Shown piece after piece: positions 24,028 through 35,100 of a stretch of 64,000 nt of DNA (the first letter of the stretch is position 1; each line of letters opens with the position of its first letter). The DNA is from Biomphalaria glabrata (lineage: Eukaryota; Mollusca; Gastropoda; Planorbidae), in NCBI RefSeq assembly GCF_947242115.1, contig NC_074719.1:45136884-45200883 (forward strand). Reading direction: 5' to 3'. The translations under genes were made by a program, and so were the position numbers. The notes below the pieces were generated by a model. The model saw only the letters and a program-made list of their open reading frames with translations, was not told where the DNA came from and searched no databases.

Positions 24028-27000
24028 ATGGTGAATCTTGGCGATATTTTTCCAAATTTTTCTGCTGACACTTCTGATGGTAAAATTGAGAAGTTTCATG
24101 ATTGGATAGGAGATTCGTAAGTTCAAAAGTTGATCACTTTAACTTTAAGTTTTTCTTTTATTACTTTTAATTTCTATTTTATTACAGAATAATGCCTGCC
24201 ATGGATACTCTAGTCTCTAGTTACAACTTACACTCAAAGTCAAGTACTGGTTCAACTGGTTGTTGCACAAAAAAAGTAGCCCCCCCCCCCCGCCCCTTTC
24301 TACTCACTACTGCCTAGGCTCTTGATCACTTGGTGTCTAGTTCTAGAGTCTTAGTATAGTGGAGGAGATATACTAGTAGTATATATTCTAGATCTTGAGT
24401 ACTCTGGCTCAGTGACTGTCTCTAGAGTGCAACAATCGGGTTCCTCATTTCTCTTATTAAATGGAGAAGTAACACAATATTATCCCCATTGGCTATTGGG
24501 CGACAAAAAGTCCCCATCACTGGCATCAGACTCCACTTCATGACCAGAAAATGGGAGTTTGGTGTGCCATCTCTGCGTCACAGATTGTCACATTTTGGGA
24601 CTGATATCTCTGCATCACAGATTGTCACATTGTTGGACCAATATTATTTCTTCTGTGGAACGAACTGTTAGTCAAGGGTTTTGACCTCCCTGTTGACCTG
24701 AATCGTAGGGCTAGAGTGTATGCAAATAACCCATCATGCACATTAGGTAACGTGAAAAACAAATTTCTCACTGAATTTCCCAGTATCTCACCAACTGAAT
24801 TGCAAAGATTGTTCACTAATATGCTGCAATGCGCAGGATACCACTTTCAGCAACTCTTGTAACTTTACTAACATTCCAGTAGTAAGTAGAGTAGAGAGTA
24901 ACATCTTACATAGAATTACATTTTCTCATTACTTTCCCATTGAGGGGAGGCGCAGTGGCTAAGCGGTAAAGCACTTGATTTCCAAACCGGGGTTCGAATC
25001 CTGGTGGAGACTGGGATTTTTTTTTTATAACGGGATCTTCGGGCGCCTCTGAGTCCACCCAGCTCTAATGGGTTCTTGACATTATTTGGGGAAAAGTAAA
25101 GGTGGTTGGTCGTTGTGCTGGCCACATGACACCCTCGTTAACCGTAGGCCACAGAATCAGATGACCTTTACACCCCGAAAGGTCCTTTGATCTGCAGGAC
25201 CGTTGGGGCACTACGCAAGATCTGTTAACCTTCTTTCTCCATTCTTATCTCTCATTTGTCTTTGATATAATTTCATTCGGATGTTCCTTCTGAAATTATT
25301 GAAGCCTACCTGGGTGGACCACTGGTCGTGCGGTTTGCGCGCTGGACTGTCGTTCGGGTTTATCAACGGTCGAAGGTTCAAACCCTGCCTGCTCCCATCC
25401 CCCGTCGTCCTGTGGGAGGTTTGGACTAGGAAGTAAACTATCTTCAACTCTGAAGGATTATCCGAATTATGTAAAACATTTTACTTCGGGGGCCGATTTT
25501 GAGTTTGTGTTTTTACACAAAACTGTCTTTTGTAACCTTGTTATTTTTTAACAATGTTTTAATGTTTTGGATGTTCCATCAGATTACATCCAAACCTCCT
25601 GCAGGACAACGGGGGATTACAGTGGGCAGGGTTTGAACTCAGGACCTTCGAGACACCCTAGCGACGATCCAGATCGCATACCATTTGACCTGGCAGCTAT
25701 TTTTTATTAAATTATCCATATATTGTTTTAAGTATATGTACCATTTTATCTTTTTTTATTCATTATTTCCATAAAAATGTGTTTACACTCTTTTGTTAGG
25801 TGGGCTTGCCTGTTTTCCCACCCAGCCGACTACACACCAGTGTGTACCACTGAGTTGGCCAGAGCAGTAAGCCTTGAGCCAGAGTTTAAAAAGAGAAATG
25901 TGAAGTTAATTGCACTGTCTTGTGACGGAGTTGATAGCCACATTGGCTGGAGTAAAGTAAGATGTTCTTTTGTCTTTACAATTTGCATCTATGTGTGTAT
26001 GTGGTGAGTGTAAACAGAACTTTTGATTGAACTGTACGAATAATTTAGAACACGAATCAAAGAACATTTTTTAAAAATTGAAACAATGGAATCATGGTGT
26101 TGATATATAGTCATAGGGTTGTAGTTCCAAACAATTAATCCAACTAGAACATTTATTTATATTAATTTTTTAATGGCCTATTCGAATAAAACTTAAGCTC
26201 TTTTTTAACAAAAATGAACATAACTTCTGTTGACAATTGTTACTACTGTTGACAATTGTTACTACTGTTGACAATTGTTACTATCAGTGCATATTGTGGT
26301 GTGATTGAGGAATGCGTATTGAAAATTAAAGAAAAAGCCAGGAAAATGGTTAAGAGTTTCTGAAACATGGAGAATGACTGAAGTAAGAGCAAAAAAAAGT
26401 ACAGACCTTTATCAACAGATTTCTGATAAATATTTTTAAAATACACTGGTACGACAAAATAGAAAACACCTAACAGTGGAAGATGGGTGGAAAGAGAAAT
26501 ATAGAGGTGCAGATCTTAGAGAGAAAGTGGAGATTGGTTACACCCTTAGAAAAGATACCAACAACAAAGCTAGACATACCTTAGAGTGGAACCCCCCATG
26601 GCACAAGACATAGAGGAAGACCAAAAAAAACATGGCGACACAGTGTACTAGATGAATCCGAGAGGACAGGAAAGAGCTGGGAAGCCATTAAAAAACTAGC
26701 AAGATGATAAGTTAAGAGTGTCATGTTTTCTGAACAGCTTTCAACTTCAATGTCGATGTATGTAGAAACACAAAAATGAAATAGAAAATCTTGAACAATT
26801 TAAACAAAATACCAAAATACAACTCACTTAAAAAGTTGTAAAATAATGATATTGTCAATTTCTTCTCAAAATTTATGTAAGAGAAAATACAAATAGAAAT
26901 TCATACTGCATTGGCCCAGGACATTTCCCCAAAAAGGGTATTCTGGTAAATGTTTTATCAGTGATATTGAAGAACAATGCTCAAAGATAAAATACAAAAT

Positions 27001-28073
27001 AAACTTTTTGTTTGAGGACTTCACTTACAAGGGAATTAACTTTCAAGTATCATTAAAGTTTACCCTCCCTATATTAGTTAAGAAACTTGACATTGTCTTC
27101 TTTTCATTCTTTGTGATACATGAACACACATGTGACCTCGTGTCATTAATGAGTTTGTGTTTTATGTGCTTTATTGTCCTCTCTGCTCTCCTAAAAATAG
27201 ACATGCCCGCAGGTGATTGACAAGTGAAAGCTGTACATGTCCTTTGAATTTCTTTCAATAGTTATGGCCAGTACCAAAAATTGGTGTTATATAGAGCAGT
27301 GTTCTAGTTGCTGTATTTGTTTGTTTGGTTTCTAAGAAAGAAAATTGTGTTGATGTTATGTTGTTTTTTTTTTCGTTTTTTTTATTATACATTTTTAAAA
27401 TTATTTATCTCCCTTTATCCTTCTTTTATTATCTGGGCGTGCTACTAATGTTTTGAAAAATGTTTGAATGTTTCGGATGTTCCTTCAGAGTTGAAGATAA
27501 TTACTTCCTAGTTCAAGCCTCCTGCAGGACGATGTGGGATGGGAGTGGGCAGGGTTTGAACCCTGGACCATCAATAAATCTGAACGACAGTCCAGCGCGC
27601 AAACTGCACGACCAGACACAGGAAGTCTGTAGATAGTTGCGAGGCCTGTAAAAAGTAAAGACCTTCTTTTTGTCGTGATGTTTTTACTTCTATTCATTTT
27701 TTGGTCTTCCTTTTTTTTTGGTTGTTGTTGTATAGCACACCTTTAATGTGCTTCTTGCATGCTCAGTGTGCTATGGTTCAATCTCTTTTGTGGAGGCTTC
27801 TTTGCTGCCTTTTAGGGGCTCACCAAACACAAGTCAGCTCTAGCTGGGTTTTGAACTTCAACCCCCCTTGATAGGTAGCCAAGCAGTGTATGTCTCTCAG
27901 CCACAACTCCCTCCAATTTTGCAAAATTCTGTTGAAAGGAGTAATTGACTTTGATAAATAAGCTAGAAACCTAGATAAGTTAATGACTTAAGTTAATATT
28001 GCTTCCAAATGGATGTGAATATCAATGGATCCAGACCCATGACATCTTGTCCAGACTATTGAGCCATGAAGAG

Positions 28074-28149
<76 letters not shown>

Positions 28150-30718
28150 TTTTTTTTTTTTTTAAATAAAGCTCTTACAAAGGGAAAGAACTCCATTCTT
28201 AAAACTATATCTGCCAATAAAGTAGCAGTTATTTGATTTTTCGATATCAAACAAAATAATTCATTACCAATACTTTGTTGACTAATATATTAGTATTTTT
28301 GTTTATTGATTCATGTTTTGTTAGATACAATAAATAATTGTTTAAAGTATCAACCACACCAGAGAATGCTTGTGGGGAAAAATTGTGTTGGCAATTATTG
28401 AAGGGGACTAAACACAACAAATTGAGCCATATCTGTGAACACTGAGATATTAGTTACCAGTAATTATTTGTCTAGTTGGTAACTTTTTTTTTTTATTGAT
28501 TCATGTCTACGTCAATGAATAATTGTGCGAAGTTTCAGTTTGATCAGAGAATGGGTGTGGGAGAAATAACATGTACACATTTTTTACCAGGCAGACAGAG
28601 CTTTGAAATAAAATATGTATAAAAATTTTGTAGTGTGTGTGTGTGTTGTGGGATGTTATAATGCAGACAGATGAGACTATGAGTGTTTATGCATAGTGCA
28701 TATCAGGGAGGTTGCAAGCTGTTTGATGGAAGGAGGAATGAGACACAAAAGAGGACTTATGGAATTATAGAAATTATGTTGGGGGTGGAAATGCATTATA
28801 ATGTCCACCGTTTTAATGAAGGATGAAAACTTGTTCCAATCAAAATACACATATACTGTTTCTACAGATTAATAATGAGTCAATTTTTTTTTTTCAGGAT
28901 ATTCTGAAGTTTGCCGGAAGCGACAAAACCAAATTGCCGTACCCCATCATTGCAGATGAAAGCCGTGACTTAGCTGTGCAGCTGGGAATGATTGACCCAG
29001 ATGAGAAGACCAAAGAGGGACTGCCTTTGACTGCCAGGGCTGTCTTCATTATCGGACCTGACAAGAGATTGAAGCTGTCCATCTTGTATCCAGCAACCAC
29101 TGGCAGAAATTTTAAGTAGGTCTTTTATTTGTGAAAGTTAAATGTGTTTGTGGTAGAAGATATTTGCTGGTGAAGTGAAACTGAATAGGTACTGCTCCAT
29201 GGCTTGATCTCAGAAGTAAAAAGCTGGCTAGATGTAGAAGAAAAAAATAAGAAGCCAATTGGGTAGAGATGTTGTGTTAACTTCTTTTTTCTCATTTCTT
29301 TTTATGTTGGAGGCTTCAGATCAGTAATCCTATATATGCGCTATGGTTTCCAGATCAGACAGTTGTCCATGTAGTATTTCTTCTAGAGGAGGGTTTCAGG
29401 GCTAGTGTCTTACTTAGTGGCTTCCAGAACATTTTGTTGTGTCCTGTTCTGAGGCAAACTATTATGCTTTGGTCATGTTGGGATTGCTTATAATCGGCAT
29501 CATTTTTTCTTGTAATTGGGATTAGAGTTGGTCCATTTCTCATTTATTCTACTCTATATCATTGTCTTCTGGGTAGAGAGGAATTTTCATTTGCTGGCAT
29601 CATTTTTTCTTGTAATTGGGATTAGAGTTGGTCCATTTCTCATTTATTCTACTCTATATCATTGTCTTCTGGGTAGAGAGGAATTTTCATTTGCTGGTTC
29701 ATTCTCCCATCTTTGGCCAGTAAGTCTGCTTTTTTTTTCATTGCCTTCTCTTTCAATGTGTGCTGGAACCCAGCTGTCTTAAAGAAAAGTTATGGTTCCT
29801 TTTACAAGTTATTATGAAGGAAACTAGTGTGTGAGGAAAACATTGAGTGCTTGGTTAAGTCATGGAACAAACAACTCTAGACTGAAATGTGATGTGTAAG
29901 TCACACATTCAACTTGCAATGACCACTATAGTGAATGGCCACTATAGTGACGAACTATCCCAGTGGCGTAGCCAGGGTGGGGGGAGAATTTGAAAATCCC
30001 CCACTTGAGTGTTTGAAATTTTTTTTACATTATATATTAAATATTACGCAAAATGTAGGGGTCCCCGAAGAGGTTAAGGCCTTGGGCCCCCCAAATGATA
30101 GCCAATTCCTAATCCTAACCACTGAACTATCCTTCAGAAATCATATGGGCTGCAACAAAACATTGTTTGTATGGGAAGAGATGAGTAGATGCTACCTTGT
30201 TCTTGCATTGTTTATATAGCCAAGCAGGTATTTAGACTGCACTAATTCTGTCATGAGATCTATACACTTCATACTTATATTTTAACTATTTTCCAATACC
30301 TGGATGGCTGCCTGGTGGTGTAGTATGTACTTAGGACTATTATCTCAAACCCTGCCTGCTGGGAGGTTTGAGCTAGAATGTAATTATTTTTAATTCAGAA
30401 GAATCATGTAAAAAAATTAAATCTTTTCTATAAAGGGTGTAAGTTTAAACAAATTTAGATAGAATATGAAAAATGTAATTTACCGTTACTTAACCATGTA
30501 CTTTTTTTTTTTATTTCAGTGAAATCCTGCGTGTGATTGATTCCCTTCAGCTCACTGCAACTAAGAAGGTGGCTACCCCTGTTGATTGGAAATCAGGAGA
30601 CGATTGCATGGTGCTGCCAACTATTCCTAAAGATGAAGCTAACAAATTGTTCCCTAAGCACCAGGTTGTTCCTCTTCCATCAGAAAAAGAATACCTGCGA
30701 AGGACTCCTCAGCCCTGA
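24028..30718 (+). CDS. PRDX6: Peroxiredoxin 6 (1-Cys peroxiredoxin), four exons, 220 aa
   Basis: Exons are 24028-24116, 25800-25956, 28898-29115 and 30520-30718, with GT/AG junctions and phases that close exactly to 663 nt (220 aa; human 224 aa). The protein starts MVNLGDIFPNFSADTSDG. The peroxidatic cysteine is Cys45 in TPVCTTEL. TARAVFIIGPDKRLKLS and LSILYPATTGRNF are the typical 1-Cys core. LQLTATKKVATPVDWKSGDD and the LRRTPQP end are the C-terminal dimer domain of the Prdx6 class. Family role: a cytosolic peroxidase reducing H2O2 and lipid hydroperoxides with glutathione as co-reductant; vertebrate forms also have phospholipase A2 activity centred on GDSWG. Here that motif reads GDSWA (Ser30), so phospholipase activity is uncertain. 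Introns 1 and 3 are full of SINE, LINE and low-complexity sequence. The downstream neighbour (RING gene) is convergent. Confidence 0.97.
24946..25195 (+). repeat. SINE-A copy in PRDX6 intron 1
   Basis: Head GGCGCAGTGGCTAAGCGG, B-box GGGGTTCGAATCCTGG, body GAGTCCACCCAGCTCTAATG, tail TGACCTTTACACCCCGAAAGG. Nearly full length. Confidence 0.9.
25195..25290 (-). mobile_element. LINE family M fragment
   Basis: Minus strand AATGGAGAAAGAAGGTTAAC and GTGCCCCAACGGTCC match the M family end. Confidence 0.5.
25310..25485 (+). repeat. SINE-B copy
   Basis: GGTCGTGCGGTTTGCGCGCT, GAAGGTTCAAACCCTGCC and CCCGTCGTCCTGTGGGAGG; good copy. Confidence 0.85.
25565..25705 (-). repeat. SINE-B copy, inverted
   Basis: Minus strand GAGTTCAAACCCTGCCCAC and CCCCGTTGTCCTGCAGGAGG. 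Together with 25310-25485 it forms an inverted pair about 80 bp apart. Confidence 0.8.
26455..26712 (+). mobile_element. LINE C-terminus (RTE-like, second family) in PRDX6 intron 2
   Basis: Reads GYTLRKDTNNKARHTLEWNP, then RGRPKKTWRHSVLDESERTG and KSWEAIKKLAR stop: the conserved end of RTE-type ORFs. Counterpart on the minus strand at 55115-55400. Confidence 0.8.
27470..27630 (-). repeat. SINE-B copy, minus strand
   Basis: Minus strand CTGGTCGTGCAGTTTGCGCG, CAGGGTTCAAACCCTGCCCA and TCCTGCAGGAGGCTTG. Confidence 0.8.
27720..27915 (-). repeat. SINE-C copy, minus strand
   Basis: Minus strand TTGGCTACCTATCAAGGGGG, GTTCAAAACCC and GGTGAGCCCCTAAAAGGC, in the same order as other SINE-C copies. Confidence 0.7.
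28076..28165. repeat. (TA)n microsatellite with adjacent poly-T
   Basis: About 36 TA units then a run of 15 or more T. It lies in PRDX6 intron 2. Confidence 0.95.
28225..28615 (+). repeat. Family D repeat, dimer
   Basis: Two units in the same head-to-tail layout as 23075-23530 (ATTGATTCATG, GAGAATGGGTGTGGGAG, AATAACATGTACACA). Confidence 0.7.
29350..29785 (-). mobile_element. LINE family N RNase H fragment with internal 100-bp duplication
   Basis: Minus-strand sequence matches 53483-54000 (AATGAACCAG/GAGAAATGGACCAAC, TGGGTTCCAGCACAC). The 100-bp segment at 29496-29595 is repeated without visible change at 29596-29695. Confidence 0.7.
29955..30130 (+). mobile_element. Possible degraded DNA transposon end
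   Basis: Starts CCCAGTGGCGTAGCCAGGG, the kind of terminus seen in many animal DNA elements, followed by GGGCCCCCC; no clear inverted partner found. Confidence 0.3.
30300..30415 (+). repeat. SINE-B relic
   Basis: GGATGGCTGCCTGGTGGTGT, AAACCCTGCCTGCTGGGAGG and GAAGAATCATGTAAAA. Confidence 0.6.
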
Positions 30719-30903
30719 ACAAGTTATCATCAATGCCTTTAGCATTCCTTAATCTGTTTTGTTTTTAAATATTATATTTTGGAGTGATCATATATGCAGT
30801 CTTTCTCTACAAAACAATTAATCTTGTAATGCTCATTGTTTTCAATTTTTGTGATTTGTGTAACAAAAAAATGCATTGTTGTTTTTTTTTTTGGTGATGC
30901 ATC

Positions 30904-30909
30904 AATAAA
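30904..30909 (+). promoter_or_regulatory. PRDX6 polyadenylation signal candidate
   Basis: AATAAA 186 nt after the PRDX6 stop, followed by T-rich sequence. Position and sequence fit a normal 3' UTR end. Confidence 0.65.
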
Positions 30910-32186
30910 ATTATTTTTTCAAAATAGAAGTTCTGTTAAATTGCTAATAGTTATTGAATTGGAATTGTATATGAAAATAAGAAAACATTTTTTTCTATTG
31001 GCTTTTTAAAAATGTAATATTCAACCAAAGTTTTAATTAAATTAAACAAACACACACACACATATAAAAGAAAAAACAAGAGATAACCAATTGTTTTGTT
31101 AAACAGGCAACAGTGCTGTTAATGTACACTTGTTAAATTAAAACTGCAAAATTAGCTTTTCAAAAAAAAAAAAAAATCATTATCACATAGTTAAAAAATG
31201 TTAGAATAAATTTCTAATACATTTCACATCACAATTGTTCTACTGGGGGGGTCAATGTCTACAGCCAGATAACACTTATCTCATTTTATTGCAGATAACA
31301 AAATTTATGGCACATGACAGAAAGCACAACTATCTTACCACAACAACACACTAGACCAGCCAGGAATAACTCCTTTGCTATAAACACATTTCATTGATAA
31401 TGCTGTTTCAACAAGCTTATGCTTGAAATCTCAGGCTTGGTTTTTAGCTAGCTACTTTTGACTCGTAGGTTTATGAGCATGTATCTTCCAGTGGGGAAAA
31501 ACCTTTTTTTCATTTGAATGTGATATCTGTTCAAGAGACGTTTTACTGCACATATTTTTTAAGAGCTGTAACATGACATTTAAAAAAAAAAAAAATTAAA
31601 TGCACTCAATGACAGCAATTAGAATTGTAGTATCACAGCATTATTTTAGTACCCAGTTTATTAAAACTATAATATCATAAAATTGAATTTAACACCAACC
31701 TATATATTTTATGTTGGGACGATGGAAATATTTTATAAGGTCTACACCAGTTCTAAAACAAATTTATACGGACAATTTTTTTCAACTCTATATTTGCACA
31801 TTCATAATATTTTAAAAGATCACCAGTTCTAAGACTAAAACAAATGTATACTGACAATTTTTAAAAATTCTAACAGCAATGTAAATTACCTTGCAAGCCA
31901 AAATGGATTTTTTAAGTGTGAAAAAAAAAAGAAAAGAATATACAACATAATCTTTCACAAACATTTATGCAATATTTTCTATAATGCCGGTATTCATTGA
32001 ATCCTAGCCGCTAGCATTAACCATAAAAAAAGCTCTCTTATAAGTTACCGGTTTGTGAAACCTTTATGACTTTACTAAACAATCATTTTGTATTTTTTAA
32101 ATAATAAGACTCCTTGCAAAACATGCAAAATCTATTCCATCCAGAAAATGTTGAATAAACAAATTAGAAAACAAAAAGGCAATAGC
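30910..32186. other. Convergent intergenic spacer, no gene
   Basis: Separates the PRDX6 and RING gene 3' ends. AT-rich with homopolymers; minus-strand AATAAA near 31275 and 31657 are candidates for the RING gene's poly(A) signal. Confidence 0.6.
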
Positions 32187-35100
32187 TTATCCTAAGTGCT
32201 CATCAAATGTGGAACTGTGTAACATGGAATTGTTATCACTTGAAGACATGCCAAAGACATCACTAGGACAGAGGTTTAAATTGTCACCGTCAACCTGGTC
32301 ACTGACACATAGGCTCATCAAATTGTCATTCATGTTTGCTTCCCCATGGCACAAAGTGCCCATACTGTCATTGGGATCTGGGTGTGTGCTGAAGTCATCC
32401 ATGTCGTTGGCTAAGTCCGCTGTGAGGTGTGAGCCCAATTTCGTGTGGTCAGTACCACCAGAGTAAATCGAGCCCGTCATCAAAGTTTTAACATCCGGGT
32501 CCAAACCTCCAGTGGGACAGTCCTGCAGAAAAGTAATCTGGTACTTCTCTTGGACATTCTTGGAGTCCTTGATTAAGTCGCCGGTGAAGATAGGGTTGTC
32601 CAGCTGGAGTTCATCGTCTGAGTTCTCCGTTTTGATGTAGAAAATGTTTTGATAGTCGTCAGTGCTGGCTTCACCCCTGTTCTTGTTGTCAAGGCCAGGT
32701 GTACATTGGTCCTCCATAGAAGAATGTTGAAGTAAGAGATTGGCATTCTGGGATAGTTGGTAAACAAGTCCCAGATGATTGCCATCCAATTCTTTATCTG
32801 TGAAATAAAAATACAATTTGATGTTACATACAGTACTTAGGTGAAACAGTATAAAATAAAATCTTTTTCTACAACCGTCTGTGCACATACAGTGTAGGAT
32901 TAATTTTACAAGTCTATATCAATTCTAGTAAAAAATTTAAACATGTTATTTCTCCCACACCCAACCCATTCTCAGATCAAGTTGAAACTTGGCAAAGACA
33001 GTACATGAAGCCAAAACAAAAATTAACCAATTTGTCAATTAATTTAATTTTTTTTTTAAACAGAAAAGGGAAATTAATTCTTTATTACGGGATCTTCGGG
33101 CACCTCTGAGTCCACCCAGCTCTAATGGGTACCTGACATTAGTTAGGGAAAAGTAAAGTCGGTTGGTCTTTGTGCTGGCCACATGACACCCTTGTTAACC
33201 GTAGGCCACAGAAACAGATGACCTTTAGATATATAGTTATAAATGATAAGTTCTTCCTCTTCTTTTTGTTTTCTTTTAATTAGGCATTTTTAAAAAAATA
33301 TTTTTCTTTTTTTTTTTCCTGTTGTTATCAAGAGTTATCAACCAATTTAAAATCTCTTTTAAAATAATTACATCTAACCAGGAATGACATCAAGTTATAT
33401 ATATAAAATTAGACAAACTACAGGAGTTAATGCATAGCAACTGATGTTGGCTTCTTGATGACCCAATATGTTACTACTTTGAACGTTAACCTATCAAGTC
33501 ACTATTTCTTTAGGACTGATTCCAATTCCCTTGCTATTCGTACGGTTTGAAGTTGGACTACTAGAGCACAATAATTAGAGGGCAATATTTCTACCCTAAC
33601 ATTTTCCTTTATCGGAATCTCCAAAAATTTAACTTCTATTAATGATGCACTAACATATATACTTGCAACATCATTATGTAATTATTTTTTTTAAAGCAGA
33701 ACGTCAAAAAAATTCAAAGTCTCTGACCAAAAAACTTCGGACTTAAATATTGAATGTGCACCTTACCTTCTAGTTTTGTTTTCTTCACAGGACTACTCTC
33801 GGCACTGGTGTCTAGCGATGTAGAGCCATTCATTAGATCTGGGGCTACAGGACAGTGTTATCAAAAAAAAAAAAAAGAACAACTGATATATAGGACTACA
33901 TATATAGACAACAAACATTTTATTTAACTAATATGTAAAAAAAAAAGTCAATAAGTTTTCTTTGTCATACTCTACTGAAAAAAATTGTGATTTGAATAAA
34001 TAGTAATTTTAAAAATATTTTAAGAAAAAAAAACATAATTTTGTCAATATAGTTAGGTAGTTTACTAAAATTCTTTATGCATAACAACGTAGCAAATAAT
34101 CACACTAAGTAGGTATTGACAGATTGATCACCTTCTAAGTTACTCTGATAGGCCTGGTCCAACAAATTGAGTGCACCATCAGAAGTCTCTGGTGATATGC
34201 TCAGGTGTGATTTGTCTCCTCCCTGGAGACCCCAAGGTGTTGTACCACTGTCTGACATTAGTTTAGAGTGGGTGTTCATGTGTCCTGCATTGTCCCCTGG
34301 ATGGCTCAAATGAACAGGATTCTGGCCTTGGCCTAGCATTGTGGCATGCGCGTCATTCCAGAAACTTTCAGAGGACATGTTGACAAGGATCGTGTTTGGC
34401 ATTAGCATTTTTGATTGACAAGAACCTGTTGCATTCTGATAATCAGGGAGAGAATTCAAATGATCTACTGATGATATTGTATTGAATCTTCGCTTTGGTT
34501 TGCCTTTTAAATGCTGACCTTTAGATTTTCTTTGACCGTTTTTAGAGCCCAGGGGTCTGCCTCTCTTTGAGTTGACCAGGACTTTGATTCTTGGTGAAGT
34601 TTTGGCACTTGTCTGTCCAGAGTTAGATGCTTCACTTTCCCGATCCATGAAATCTTCAGAAGACAGGGACTGATCATTGTCCTGTCGGGTAAACTCTTTA
34701 GGGGAGGATGACTTTGAATTTTCTTCATATGTGAATGAGGGCATGGTCTTTGGGAAGCCCCCACCACTCGCTAAATTCAGCTCATGCCAAAGAGTTGGTT
34801 CTCTCTGAGTAGGCTCTGTCAGACAATTCATCTGATCGTTGGTGAAGCCTGTATGTTTGTTCCAGTTCATCCTGTTTGAATGGTTGGATGCTATCAGCTC
34901 GCAGACATAATGAAAATAGGGTGTGATTAACTCAGCAAGGCCCATAATATTAGAGTTATATAAGTCTGTAAGGGCTCCCATAGTCTTGAAACATCGATTG
35001 CTCGTAGGTTTTGACCAGCGCTGGAGTGTCCACCCAATACTTACAATGGAGTCACCAAGTTTTCGTATACACAAGCTGAGGTGACCAAGCTTTGATTCAT

